From Symbioplanes lichenis (GTDB lineage: Bacteria > Actinomycetota > Actinomycetes > Mycobacteriales > Micromonosporaceae): DNA of 64,000 nt. Both the position numbers and the translations under genes were made by a program. Shown one piece after another: positions 51,113-59,939 of the stretch (position 1 is its first letter; the number at the start of each line of letters is the position of its first letter). The notes beneath the pieces were generated by a model. That model was given only the letters and a program-made list of their open reading frames with translations. It did no database searches and had not been told where the DNA came from. The DNA is taken from contig NZ_JAUZQD010000022.1 in NCBI RefSeq assembly GCF_030709675.1, positions 33,767-97,766 of the forward strand, in the 5' to 3' direction.

Positions 51113-51945
51113 GCAAGCTGGAACCCTACCGATTCGCCGGGCGCACGGCGGTCGTCACCGGCGCGGCGAGCGGCATCGGCGCCCGGCTCGCGCACGGGCT
51201 CGCGCGCCGGGGCAGCGACCTGGTGCTGCTCGACCGCGACGCCGCGCGCCTCGACGAGGTGGCCGCCGCGGTGCGCGAGGAACACCCCGGCCGTACGGTC
51301 GAGGTGCTCGTCGCCGATCTCGCCGAGCGTGACGAGGTCCTCGCCGCCGCCGCGCGCGTCCGGGAGCGTCACTCGAACATCGGCCTCCTCGTCAACAACG
51401 CCGGCGTGGCCTTGGGCGGCCGCTTCGACCAGGTCAGCCTCGAGCAGTTCGAGCACGTCATGGCGGTCAACTTCACCGCGCCGCTGCTGCTCACCCATCA
51501 CCTGCTCGGCGCGCTGTCCCCCGGCGGCCACCTGGTCAACGTGTCGAGCCTGTTCGGTCTGGTCGCGCCGCCCGGCCAGTCGGCGTACGCGGCGAGCAAG
51601 TTCGCGCTGCGCGGTTTGAGCGAATCGCTGCGCTGGGAGCTGCTCGAGAACGGCATCGGCGTCACCACCGTGCATCCGGGCGGTGTGCGAACGCGCATCG
51701 CGCTGAGCGCCCAGGTCGGCGCCGGTGTGCCGGCGGGCGACATCGAGCGGCACCGCAAGCTCTTCGCGGCGCTGCTCAGCTATCCCGCCGACAAGGCCGC
51801 CGAGGACATCCTGCGCGCCGTCCGCCGCCGCCAGGCCCGCCTGCTCATCGCCACCAGCGCCAAGGTGCCCGACGCCTTCGCGCGCCTCTTCCCCGCCTCG
51901 CACATGGGCCTGGTCGCGCGGCTCACCCGGGCCCGGACCAAATGA
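51109..51945 (+). CDS. Short-chain dehydrogenase/reductase (SadH-like)
   Basis: A 278-aa classical SDR. Cofactor motif TGAASGIGARLA, NNAGVAL, catalytic Ser in LVNVSSLFGLV and YAASK. The middle gene of the FMO-SDR-hydrolase operon with four-base overlaps on both sides. An alcohol-ketone interconversion before or after the monooxygenase step fits. Confidence 0.9.
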
Positions 51946-52781
51946 TCAAGACATTGACGGTACGCGGGGCCGCCGTGCGCGTCCGCGACGAGGGCGACCC
52001 GGCGAACCCGCCGGTCCTGCTCCTGCACGGCATCGCGCGCAGCCTCGAGGACTGGGCGCCGGTCCAGGAGCGACTGCCGGCTCATTTCCGCACGATCGCC
52101 GCCGACCTCCCCGGCTACGGCCTGTCCGACCGGCTCCCCGGACCGGCCGACCTGCACTCCCTGGCCGACGGGGTGCTCGCGACCCTCGACGTGCTCGGCG
52201 AGACCCGCCCGCTGCACGTGATGGGCAACTCGCTCGGCGGCGCCGTGGCCATGCGCCTGCTCTGCGACGCGCCCGCCCGGATCGCCACGCTCACCCTGGT
52301 CGCGAGCGCCGGCTTCGGCCACGAGGTGATCATCAACCTGCGCGCCCTGGCCGTCCCGCTGCTCGGCCGGCGCCTGCTCCGCCGCTTCGACGAGCGCGCG
52401 GCCCGGCGCGTCGAGCGCAGCCTCTTCCACGACCGCGCCCATGCGACGCCCGAGCGGGTGGCCTTCGCCGTGCAGGCGTTCGGCCGGGCCGACTTCGTGG
52501 CGGTCTTCCTGGAGACGGCCAAGGCGCTGGGGACCGTACGCGGGGTCCGCCCGGCCTGGCGCCGCGACCTGCTCGCCGCCGTGGCCGCCCACCCCCGCCC
52601 GACGCTGCTGCTCTGGGGCGAGCGCGACCTGATCCTGCCGTCGGCGCACCTGGCCGCGGCCCGGACGGCCTTCCCGGACGCGCGGTGGCACCTCTTCCCC
52701 GAGACCGGTCACATGCCGCAGATCGAGCGCGCGGACGACTTCGCCCGGATCACGACGGACTTCCTGACGACGTCGTCGTGA
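51942..52781 (+). CDS. Alpha/beta hydrolase
   Basis: A 279-aa alpha/beta hydrolase. The oxyanion strand is LLLHGIARSLEDW, the nucleophile elbow GNSLGG, the Asp lies in LWGERDLILP and the His in FPETGHMPQIE. It may hydrolyse the ester or lactone made by the monooxygenase of the same operon. Its last 32 bases overlap the convergent TetR gene. Confidence 0.9.
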   Translation: MIKTLTVRGAAVRVRDEGDPANPPVLLLHGIARSLEDWAPVQERLPAHFRTIAADLPGYGLSDRLPGPADLHSLADGVLATLDVLGETRPLHVMGNSLGGAVAMRLLCDAPARIATLTLVASAGFGHEVIINLRALAVPLLGRRLLRRFDERAARRVERSLFHDRAHATPERVAFAVQAFGRADFVAVFLETAKALGTVRGVRPAWRRDLLAAVAAHPRPTLLLWGERDLILPSAHLAAARTAFPDARWHLFPETGHMPQIERADDFARITTDFLTTSS

Positions 52782-53367
52782 AGGAGCGCACGTAGGCCAG
52801 CGCGGCGTTCATCGAGGCGCGCAGGGGCTCGGCCGTACGCAGGGTCTGGCTCATCACATTGCCCCCCTGCAGGGCCGTGAGCAGCGCCAGGGCCAGCTCG
52901 TCGAGATCGGCGCCGGGGCTCAGCTCGCCGCGGTCCCGCATCGCCTGCAGCCCCTCGCGCAGCAGTGAGCGCCAGCGCAGGAAGCCGAGCGAGACGTCCG
53001 CGCGGGCCTGCTCGTCGGCCGGCACCAGCTCGCCCGCCAGCGACGTCAACGTGCACTCGCCCCGGCCGCCGTTGTGCTCCTGGTTCTCGACCGCGGCGTC
53101 GGCCCAGGCCCGCAACGCGTCGAAGCTGTCGAGGGCGCCCATGATCGGCTGCCCGGGCACCGGCGGCGCCTCGGCCCGGCTGGTGACGACGGCGCGGATG
53201 AGGGCCTGCTTGCTGTCGAAGTAGTGATAGAGCTGCGACCCGCTGATCCCGGCCGCCTTGCGCACGTCCTCGGTGCTGGTGCCGGCCACGCCGTGGCGGG
53301 CGATGAGGTCGGCCGCCGCCTCGACGATGCGATCCCGGGTCGCCTGCCCCTTGCGTGTCAGTGCCAC
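52750..53367 (-). CDS. TetR family transcriptional regulator
   Basis: A 205-aa regulator with helix-turn-helix IARHGVAGTSTEDVRKAAGISGSQLYHYFDSKQALI and a C-terminal domain containing GECTLTSLAGELVPADEQARADV, as in the TetR/AcrR group that controls adjacent oxidoreductases. It is divergent from an SDR gene; two TGGGTT-N4-AACCCA palindromes lie in the 81-base gap. Confidence 0.9.
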   Translation of the reverse strand: MALTRKGQATRDRIVEAAADLIARHGVAGTSTEDVRKAAGISGSQLYHYFDSKQALIRAVVTSRAEAPPVPGQPIMGALDSFDALRAWADAAVENQEHNGGRGECTLTSLAGELVPADEQARADVSLGFLRWRSLLREGLQAMRDRGELSPGADLDELALALLTALQGGNVMSQTLRTAEPLRASMNAALAYVRSFTTTSSGSPS

Positions 53368-53385
53368 GGGCCCAGCCTAGCGGAA

Positions 53386-53401
53386 TGGGTTGCGCAACCC
53401 A
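53386..53401. promoter_or_regulatory. TetR operator 1
   Basis: TGGGTTGCGCAACCCA is a perfect 16-bp palindrome 18 bases upstream of the TetR start. Confidence 0.85.
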
Positions 53402-53418
53402 AATTTCGGAGCTAAGAA

Positions 53419-53434
53419 TGGGTTAACCAACCCA
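53419..53434. promoter_or_regulatory. TetR operator 2
   Basis: TGGGTTAACCAACCCA has the same half-sites as operator 1 (TGGGTT and AACCCA). The two centres are 33 bases apart, three helical turns, which suits cooperative binding. It is 14 bases before the SDR start. Confidence 0.85.
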
Positions 53435-53448
53435 GAATTGAGGACGAC

Positions 53449-54192
53449 ATGAGTGACCTGACGGGCAGGACCGCCCTGGTGACCGGGGCCACGGCGGGCA
53501 TCGGCCGGGCCGTCGCGGAGCGCCTCTCCGCGGCCGGGGCCGACGTCCTGGTGCACGGCCGGGACGCCGGGCGCGGCGCCGAGCTGGTCGCCGCCATCAC
53601 CGCCCGGGGCGGCCGGGCCCGCTTCGCCGCCGCCGACCTCACCGACGCCGCCGACGTCGACCGCCTGGCCACGGCCGCGGGCGACGTGGACATCCTGGTC
53701 AACAACGCCGGGATCTACGAGCTCGCCCCCACCCCGGCGACCACGGCAGCCGACTTCGACCGCCACCTCGCCGTCAACACCCGCGCCCCCTTCCAGCTCG
53801 TCGCCGCCCTCGCCCCCGCCATGGTCAAGCGCGGCGGCGGCACCATCGTCAACATCAGCTCGACCGCCGCCGGCCTGGTCGCCCCGATCGGCGCGGCCTA
53901 CGGCGCCTCCAAGGCCGCCCTGGAGACCCTGACCCGCTACTGGGCCACCGAGTTCGGCCCCGCCGGCCTCCGCGTCAACGGCATCGCCGCCGGCCCGGTC
54001 CGCACCCGCGGCACCGAGCCCATGCTGGCCGCGGTGGGCGACGCGATCAACCAGGTCACCGCCCGGGGCCGCATCGGCGACCCGGCCGAGATCGCCGACG
54101 TCGTCCTCTTCCTGGCCGGCCCCACCAGCACGTACGTCAACGGCACCGTGATCGCCGTCCACGGCGGCGAGCGCAGCCTCCTGCCGGGCTGA
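53449..54192 (+). CDS. Short-chain dehydrogenase/reductase
   Basis: A 247-aa classical SDR: TGATAGIGRAVAERL, NNAGIYEL, IVNISSTAAG, and the catalytic Tyr/Lys in YGASKAALETLTRY. The ending (YVNGTVIAVHGGERSLLPG) resembles 3-oxoacyl-ACP reductase relatives. It is the only visible target of the divergent TetR protein. Substrate unknown. The 257 bases after it hold no gene I can support. Confidence 0.9.
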   Translation: MSDLTGRTALVTGATAGIGRAVAERLSAAGADVLVHGRDAGRGAELVAAITARGGRARFAAADLTDAADVDRLATAAGDVDILVNNAGIYELAPTPATTAADFDRHLAVNTRAPFQLVAALAPAMVKRGGGTIVNISSTAAGLVAPIGAAYGASKAALETLTRYWATEFGPAGLRVNGIAAGPVRTRGTEPMLAAVGDAINQVTARGRIGDPAEIADVVLFLAGPTSTYVNGTVIAVHGGERSLLPG

Positions 54193-54449
54193 GTGCCGGC
54201 GGGCGGGTGTCCGGCGCGTCCGGCTCGCTCCCGCGACCCTGGCGACGGTACTGATCGCTGCCGGCGTGGCGATGCGGCAACGGCGTGGGTGCAGGCCCGG
54301 ACGGCGAGGCCCGGCTGTGGACGCAAGGTCTTCGGCGTCGCGGCCGGCCAGCTCCCGCAGCGTCGCGACCGGGACCGGGCGCCGCACGGCCGGGGAACCA
54401 GCCGGCGTGCTCGGCCCCGAGGAGCAGGGCCGCATCGCCACCGCGGTGA

Positions 54450-54842
54450 TCACCGTGACCGCTCAGGAGAGCCGCTGCACCCGGCGGCCGTCTTGACGAG
54501 GAGCCAGCGGCGGCGGCTGATGCCCTGGGTCCAGACGAGGCGGTGGGTGCCCTGCTCGACCTCGCGCGCCACGAGGGGCGCACCCCAGAACAGACCCACC
54601 AGCGGGGGTACGGCCAGCAGCAGGATGCTGACGAAGACGAGCGACCCGTACGTGCCGGCGAACTCGTCGGCGACCCGCGCGCACGCGTCGTTCCACGTGG
54701 CCGCGCACGGCGCCAGCCCGAGCCGGTCAAAGGCGCCGCGCATGGCGAGCCCGCTCGGGATCATCAGGGCCGCCAGGACGCCGAGGGCGGCGAGCGTGAT
54801 CCAGGTCTGCCGCCGGTGCTGCCGCCAGGTGAGCCAGATCAT
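54450..54842 (-). pseudogene. Truncated ABC transporter permease (YtrC type)
   Basis: The 130-codon frame starts MIWLTWRQHRRQTW and has two hydrophobic helices, then the typical VAREVEQGTHRLVWTQGISRRRWLLVKTA, and stops after a short unrelated tail (AGCSGSPERSR). Full relatives continue with about four more helices. The start overlaps the stop of an ATPase remnant (ATGA), the arrangement of an intact ytr-like operon, so a 3' deletion is likely. Confidence 0.75.
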
Positions 54843-54924
54843 GCGGCCACTCCCCAGTCCTCGTGCGTTGCCCGGCTGCCGCCGTCGGTCAGATAGGCCA
54901 GGATGAGGTCCTCGCGATCTCCAT
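54839..54924 (-). pseudogene. ABC transporter ATPase remnant
   Basis: Between the GntR and permease genes, where the ATPase gene of YtrA-type operons lies, only 86 bases remain. ATG 54924 opens MEIARTSSWPI and stops; in another frame the bases encode EDLILAYLTDGGSR...DWGVAA, which looks like the C-terminal end of such an ATPase and overlaps the permease start. An internal deletion of nearly the whole gene explains this. Confidence 0.6.
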
Positions 54925-54935
54925 GTCCCGTCCCC

Positions 54936-55337
54936 TCAGGATTCGCGCAGCGCGCCGGCCTGGCGCGTCATGCGCATCGTGGTCTCGACCAGGGCGAGGA
55001 CGTCCTCGTCGTCCAGGCCCGCGTCCCGCGCCGCGCCCAGCCACGCGGCCAGCCCGTCGCGCAGCTCCTGCCGCCCGGCCAGCCGGTCGCCGAGCGTGGC
55101 GCGCACGAAGGTGCCGACGCCCGGCCGGCCCTCGGCGAGCCCCTCGAGCTCCAGCTCCCGATAGGCCTTGAGCACGGTGTTGGGGTTGATGGCCAGCGAC
55201 CGGGCCACCTCGCGCACCCGGGGCAGCTGGTCGCCGGGCGTCAGCAGCCCGACCCGCAACGCCTGCTTGACCTGCCGCACCAGCTGCGCGTACGTCGTCA
55301 GCCGGGACCGGCCGTCCAGCACGAACTCGATCACCAT
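54936..55337 (-). CDS. GntR family regulator (YtrA subfamily)
   Basis: A 133-aa regulator with winged helix TTYAQLVRQVKQALRVGLLTPGDQLPRVREVARSLAINPNTVLKAYRELELEGLAEGRPGVGTFV and the short C-terminal helix pair of the YtrA subfamily, which needs no ligand-binding domain. It would normally control an ABC exporter operon; here the ATPase is almost fully deleted and the permease truncated, so the regulator may have lost its target. A palindrome precedes it. Confidence 0.9.
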   Translation of the reverse strand: MVIEFVLDGRSRLTTYAQLVRQVKQALRVGLLTPGDQLPRVREVARSLAINPNTVLKAYRELELEGLAEGRPGVGTFVRATLGDRLAGRQELRDGLAAWLGAARDAGLDDEDVLALVETTMRMTRQAGALRES

Positions 55338-55344
55338 TGCCTCC

Positions 55345-55366
55345 TTGTACTACGGCAGTAGAACAA
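55345..55366. promoter_or_regulatory. Candidate YtrA-type operator
   Basis: TTGTACTAC-N4-GTAGAACAA is a near-perfect inverted repeat (eight of nine pairs) eight bases upstream of the GntR start. It also contains the likely promoter of the regulator. Confidence 0.7.
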
Positions 55367-55409
55367 TGGTCGCTCGATGTCCACTGTGGGCGACCGCTAC
55401 ACTCCCGCG

Positions 55410-56444
55410 ATGACCTCCAGCCTGGCCGCATGCATCGACGATCTTCTGTCCGCGCCCGACGTGGACGCGTTCAGTGCCGCGCTGGCCGGGGCGGCCGCGG
55501 CGGGCGAGACGGCCGGGCCGGAGGAGGTGCGCGACGCGCTCGCGCGGCTGGAGCGGCCCCTGCGCGAGCTGGCCTTCGCGTTCGGCAGCGAGGTGGCCCT
55601 GCTGGCCGGCAGCCTGGCCGAGCGCAGCGCCGAGCCGGCCGCCCTGCTGCCGGTGCTCGCCGATCGTGCGGCCGAGGCGATGGAGACGGCGGCGGCGTTC
55701 GCGGAGATGTACCGGGCGGAGGTCGGGGAGCCGCCGGCGCCGCAGGAGCAGGAGCACGTCTCGGAGGTGCTGCAGCGGGCCGGCGAGCTGGCGGCCGCGC
55801 GGGGGATCACGCCGGAGCAGGCCGAGCTGTACGTCCAGGCGTGGTACTCCACCGACGACTGGGTGCAGCCGGTTCTTTATCTCGCGCAGCGCGCCGACGT
55901 GCGGGCGGCCCTGCCGCACCGGGACCGGCTCGCGGCGGCGATCGAGCCCCTGGCCGACACGTTCGGGGCGGCGGCGTGGCTGGGCGGGCTGCTCGACGTG
56001 CTGGACGAGGAGCCGCTGATCGTGCTGGACCGGGGCTTCGCCGGGACCGGCCGGGGCTGGCGGGTCACGATCGGCGGGATCGGCGACAACTTCCAGCTGC
56101 ACACGCTGCTGGCGGACGCGCTGATCGGGCCGTTGCCGGGGCGCCGGCCGACCGAGGCGGAGGTCGCGGCGGCGCGGGACGGGGACCCCGAGCCGCCGGG
56201 CGGGATCCGGGGCACGTTCAACCTCGCGGACGCGTACGGCGGGTGGATCTGGAACGAGGGCAAGCCGGCCGACATCCCGCGCCTCGACGGGGTGCGCGTG
56301 GTGGTGCTGGACGCGGAGCCCTACGAGCGGTCGTGGAACGCGGGACGGCTCTACCCCGCGATGGTGCCGGCGCTGCACGCGACGCCCCTCGGCGACGACG
56401 AGGCGGCGACCTGGCTGGCGAGCGTCAAGCCCGCGGAACGCTAG
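55410..56444 (+). CDS. Hypothetical protein
   Basis: I do not recognise this 344-aa protein. The first 130 residues are helical and acidic (an Ala/Glu-rich region with ALARLERPLRELAFAFGSEVALLAG). The second half is mixed (PLIVLDRGFAGTGRGWRVTIGGIGDNFQLHTLLADAL), with GTFNLADAYGGWIWNEGKPADIPRLDGVRVVVLDAEPYERSWNAGR near the end. No signal peptide or helix of membrane type, so it is cytosolic. It overlaps the convergent S66 peptidase by four bases. Composition and codon use match the neighbours, so it is a real gene. Confidence 0.7.
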   Translation: MTSSLAACIDDLLSAPDVDAFSAALAGAAAAGETAGPEEVRDALARLERPLRELAFAFGSEVALLAGSLAERSAEPAALLPVLADRAAEAMETAAAFAEMYRAEVGEPPAPQEQEHVSEVLQRAGELAAARGITPEQAELYVQAWYSTDDWVQPVLYLAQRADVRAALPHRDRLAAAIEPLADTFGAAAWLGGLLDVLDEEPLIVLDRGFAGTGRGWRVTIGGIGDNFQLHTLLADALIGPLPGRRPTEAEVAAARDGDPEPPGGIRGTFNLADAYGGWIWNEGKPADIPRLDGVRVVVLDAEPYERSWNAGRLYPAMVPALHATPLGDDEAATWLASVKPAER

Positions 56445-57436
56445 GAGCAGGTCAGCGTGCCGGCTGCCACGTCGATGCGGGCTCGCGTACCCAGGGGAAG
56501 GGTGAGCTGCCCGATGCCGTGACCGACCCGCAGGCCGCCGAGCACCGGGACGCCCAGGTCACCGACCCGGTCCTGCACCGCCTGCGCCGCCGTCCACTGC
56601 CCGGCGGTGACCGGCGCGTTGGTGAACTGGCCGATCGCGATGCCCGCGACGTGCCGCAGCACCCCGGCTCGGCGCAGGTGGGTGAGCATGCGGTCGTAGC
56701 TGTACGGCGCCTCGTCCGTGTCCTCGAACAGCAGGATCGCCCCGCGCAGATCGGGGAAGTCGGGCGTGCCCAGCGACGCCTGCAGCATGGTGAGGTTGCC
56801 GCCGAGCAGCGGGCCCGTCGCCGTCCCGGGCACCGCCACGGCCGCGCTCCGCTCCGCCGGGTCCCGGGTCAGCACCACCGGCGCCCGGGTCATCACCGCC
56901 GACCGCAGCGACTCGATCTCCACCGGCCCGGTCCGCGTGTCCGTCCACGCCATCATCGGCCCGTAGAAGCTCACCAGCCGCGCCGCGCGCCACAGCCGCC
57001 CGATCAGCACCGTGAGATCGCTGAAACCCACGAAGATCTTCGGATCCCGGCGTACGGCCGCCAGGTCCAGCCCGTCGATGATGCGCTGGGTCCCGTAGCC
57101 GCCCCGGGCCGCGAACACCCCGCGCACGCCCCGCTCCCGGAACGCGGCGTTGAGGTCGGCGAGCCGCGCCTCGTCGGTGCCCGCGAAGTAGCCGTAGCGG
57201 TCGTGGACGTGCTCGCCCAGCTCCACGACCAGTCCGAAACCCCGCAGGATCTGCACGCCCCGGGCCAGGCGGGCCGGATCGGGAATCCCCGCGGGCGCGA
57301 CGATCCGCACCCGGTCCCCGGGCCGCAGCACCGGCGGCCGGACGGCCCTCAGGCTCGCGGCGGAGGCCGGCTCCCCCGCCATCACCGTGGCCGCAGCGGC
57401 GGCCGCCCCGATCACCGTACGTCGCGTGAGAGTCAC
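56441..57436 (-). CDS. LD-carboxypeptidase (peptidase S66), exported
   Basis: A 331-aa S66 peptidase that trims the terminal D-Ala from tetrapeptide stems of murein or hydrolyses microcin-like compounds. Catalytic Ser139 in GFSDLT, Glu238 in LLFEDTDEAPY and His306 in RVGHGIGQ are all present. The N-terminus has a twin-Arg signal (LTRRTVIGAAAAAATVMAG) that suggests Tat export, whereas classical LdcA is cytosolic. ATG 57436 is the first good start. Confidence 0.92.
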   Translation of the reverse strand: MTLTRRTVIGAAAAAATVMAGEPASAASLRAVRPPVLRPGDRVRIVAPAGIPDPARLARGVQILRGFGLVVELGEHVHDRYGYFAGTDEARLADLNAAFRERGVRGVFAARGGYGTQRIIDGLDLAAVRRDPKIFVGFSDLTVLIGRLWRAARLVSFYGPMMAWTDTRTGPVEIESLRSAVMTRAPVVLTRDPAERSAAVAVPGTATGPLLGGNLTMLQASLGTPDFPDLRGAILLFEDTDEAPYSYDRMLTHLRRAGVLRHVAGIAIGQFTNAPVTAGQWTAAQAVQDRVGDLGVPVLGGLRVGHGIGQLTLPLGTRARIDVAAGTLTCS

Positions 57437-57474
57437 TCACGCAGACTCCCCGGCCCCGGCCCGGCGGTCAAGGG

Positions 57475-57894
57475 CTATCTGTCCACATGGGAGAGATGAT
57501 CCCGCCACAGCTCCTCGAGGTCCCGGTCGTGCGGCGGACGGACCTGGACCCCGGAGCCCTGCAGGTGATTCCACGCGACGCCGGGCACCTCGGTCCGGAG
57601 CAGCTCGACGGGCAGCCGCTCGGCCACGTCCACTACCTCGTCGAGCTCGATGTCGGCGTAGGTCGTCACCCGGCCCGACCCGTCCCAGTGCTCGTCCGCG
57701 TAGATCTCGCTGGTGAACCGGCCGGCGGCCACGAGCCCCCGCTGCCGGTGCTGCCGCAGCAGGAACGCCCGGTCGCCGGGCGCGATCCCCGTCCGGCGGA
57801 TGCCGACACCCCAGCGCCCGCGCAGCACCGCCACGAGGCCGGACTCGGCCAGGCCCCGGCCGCCGGGGTTCCAGGTGAGCAGGAACGTCGCCAT
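57475..57894 (-). CDS. Stand-alone EVE-like (PUA-like) domain protein
   Basis: A 139-aa protein (ATFLLTWNPGGRGLAESGLVAVLRGRW, GDRAFLLRQHRQRGLVAAGRFTSEIYADEHWDG, YADIELDEVVD) of the EVE type. In restriction systems this domain recognises modified bases and is followed by an HNH or McrB-type nuclease. Here the protein ends soon after the domain and no nuclease gene is near. It may act as a modified-base or RNA reader. ATG 57894 (MATFLL) is preferred to the ATG three codons upstream. Confidence 0.7.
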   Translation of the reverse strand: MATFLLTWNPGGRGLAESGLVAVLRGRWGVGIRRTGIAPGDRAFLLRQHRQRGLVAAGRFTSEIYADEHWDGSGRVTTYADIELDEVVDVAERLPVELLRTEVPGVAWNHLQGSGVQVRPPHDRDLEELWRDHLSHVDR

Positions 57895-57986
57895 GGCACC
57901 CATTCTTGCGGCGCGCTTGAGCCGGGCCTGAGCCGGGCGGCCGACAGTGAGGGGGCAACGATCCGAGATCAGCGAGGAGCCCTGTC

Positions 57987-58271
57987 GTGCCGCACTCCGA
58001 CTCCCCCGTCTACGGCCTGTCCCGCCCGACGATCGACGAGACCCGGGCCGCCCTGGCCGCCGTCTCCGGCCACGGCGGGACCGCGTCGTGGCAGCAGCTG
58101 CTCTCGGCCAGCGGCCTCACCGGCACCGAGACCGACGTGGCCTCGCTCGAGCGGCTGCTCGCCACGATGACAGCCACCGGCGGCGTGACGGCCCAGTGCG
58201 CGCGGGCGCAGACGATCCGGCTGGTGTGCCACACCCGGCTGAGCGCCGTGCGGGAGATGGTCAGCGCCTGA
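57987..58271 (+). CDS. Small hypothetical protein
   Basis: A 94-aa protein of unknown family (MPHSDSPVYGLSRPTIDETRAALAAVSGHGG...). It is mainly helical with three Cys residues near the end (TAQCARAQTIRLVCHTRL has two). GTG 57987 has GAGGAG nine bases upstream. Its last codons lie in a 20-base sequence that is repeated 38 bases later at the end of the convergent chemotaxis gene. Confidence 0.5.
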   Translation: MPHSDSPVYGLSRPTIDETRAALAAVSGHGGTASWQQLLSASGLTGTETDVASLERLLATMTATGGVTAQCARAQTIRLVCHTRLSAVREMVSA

Positions 58272-58298
58272 AACCGCTGAGCGCCGCGTGGGGCTCGG

Positions 58299-59909
58299 TC
58301 AGCGCCTGAAGCCGCTGACCACGTCGGTCAGCTCGGCGGCCAGGCGGGTCAGGTCGGTGGCGGCCCGTTGGGTGGCCCGGGCGCCCTCGGAGGTGGCCGT
58401 GGCGACCTCGGCCACCCCGGAGACCGTACGGGCGACGTCCCCGCTGCTCGTGGCCGCCTCCGCGACCGACCGGCTCATCTCACCCGTGGTCGCCGTCTGC
58501 TCCTCGACCGCCGAGGCGATCGTGGTCGTGTAGTCGCCGATCTGCTGGATGACCGTGAAGATCTCCCCGATCGCCTCGGCCGCCGAGCCGCTGGAGCCCT
58601 GGATGGCCGCGATCCGGGCGGTGATCTGCTCGGTGGCCTGGGAGGTCTGCTGGGCCAGCTCCTTGACCTCGCCGGCCACGACGGCGAAGCCCTTGCCCAG
58701 CTCGCCGGCGCGGGCCGCCTCGATGGTCGCGTTGAGGGCCAGCAGGTTGGTCTGCTCGGCGATGCTGGTGATCAGCTTGACCACGTCGCCGATCTCGGCG
58801 CTGGCCGACCCCAGCTCGGCGACCTGGCCGTTGGTGCGCTCGGCGACGCTCATGCCCGAGCCGGCGACCTCGGCCGCCTGGGAGGCGTTCGTGGCGATCT
58901 CGGTGATCGACGCGGTCATCTGCTCGGCGCCGGCCGCGATCGCCTGCACGCCCGCGTTGACCTCCTCGGTGGCCGCGGTCGCCGCGGTGGCCTTCTCCGC
59001 CACGTCCGCGGCGCCGGTCTGCAGCTGCGCGCTGACGGCGGACAGCTCCTCCGAGGCCCGCGCCAGCGTCTCCGCCGAGCCGCCGATGACGCCGACCGTG
59101 GCCCGCAGCTGGGTCATGGCCGCGTCCAGGGACCGGCCCATCTGGCCCAGCTCGTCGCGCGCGGTGAGCCCGCTGCTGCGGGTGAGGTCGCCGGCCGCCA
59201 GCCCGTCGCAGACCTGCTTGACCCGGCGCAGCGACCCGACGATGGACCGGGCCACCACGAGCCCGAGGCCCAGGGCGAGCAGCGCGCCGGCCACCAGCAG
59301 CACGATCGACAGCAGCCGGCTGGAGGTGTAACTGCTCTCGGCACTCGCCGCCGACTCCGCCGCGTCCGCGTGCTCGGCCTCGCGGAGCCGCTCGACATCC
59401 GCGTTCACCTGCTGGATGACCGGGGTGACCTCGGCGTCCCGGGTCTCCTGCCAGGCCGCCATGTCGTTGCGCCGGCCGTTCGGGATCTGCTTGGCCAGCG
59501 CGACCTCCCGGTACTGCTGCCAGCCCTGCTGCACGGCGTCGATGACCGACCGCTCCCCGGCGGGCCCGCTGCTCCGGTAGGCGGCGATCGCGGTGTCGAC
59601 GGCGGTCAGGTCGTCGCCGAACGCGTTCTCGTACTTGGTGTTCGTCGCCTCGTCCCGCGAGATGGCCTGGTTGGCCAGGTCGAGCCGGGCCTGGGCCATG
59701 GCGGCCTGGATGTCGCCGATCGCACCCACGCTGGAGACGTTGCTCGCATAGATGCTCTGGGCGGCGTCGCTCGCCCGGCTCAGGGCGAGCAGCCCGACGA
59801 TCCCCACCACGACCGCCAGCGCGACCGCGGTGCTGACGGTGATGAGGATCTTCGCGTTCACGCCGAGGTCGGCCGGTGAGCGCCGGGATCGGGAAGGTTG
59901 GGTCGACAC
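58299..59909 (-). CDS. Methyl-accepting chemotaxis protein
   Basis: A 536-aa transmembrane chemoreceptor. TM1 (ILITVSTAVALAVVVGIVGLLAL, about 21-44), a helical four-helix-bundle outer domain of about 155 residues, TM2 (LLSIVLLVAGALLALGLGLVVA), a HAMP domain and a long signalling hairpin with the conserved tip region (SIAEQTNLLALNATIEAARAGELGKGFAVVAGEVKELAQQT). It would control CheA and swimming. Its presence points to motile cells such as Actinoplanes zoospores. GTG 59909 is the start. Confidence 0.95.
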   Translation of the reverse strand: MSTQPSRSRRSPADLGVNAKILITVSTAVALAVVVGIVGLLALSRASDAAQSIYASNVSSVGAIGDIQAAMAQARLDLANQAISRDEATNTKYENAFGDDLTAVDTAIAAYRSSGPAGERSVIDAVQQGWQQYREVALAKQIPNGRRNDMAAWQETRDAEVTPVIQQVNADVERLREAEHADAAESAASAESSYTSSRLLSIVLLVAGALLALGLGLVVARSIVGSLRRVKQVCDGLAAGDLTRSSGLTARDELGQMGRSLDAAMTQLRATVGVIGGSAETLARASEELSAVSAQLQTGAADVAEKATAATAATEEVNAGVQAIAAGAEQMTASITEIATNASQAAEVAGSGMSVAERTNGQVAELGSASAEIGDVVKLITSIAEQTNLLALNATIEAARAGELGKGFAVVAGEVKELAQQTSQATEQITARIAAIQGSSGSAAEAIGEIFTVIQQIGDYTTTIASAVEEQTATTGEMSRSVAEAATSSGDVARTVSGVAEVATATSEGARATQRAATDLTRLAAELTDVVSGFRR

Positions 59910-59939
59910 ACCCGGAGGATATGACGGCGCCGCGCCGCT

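Noticed and set aside
54193..54449. A gene downstream of the SDR, or the rest of the permease
   Set aside because: Frames on both strands lack start signals and domain features. The plus-strand frame ending near 54496 has a helix-like segment, but not enough to name it.
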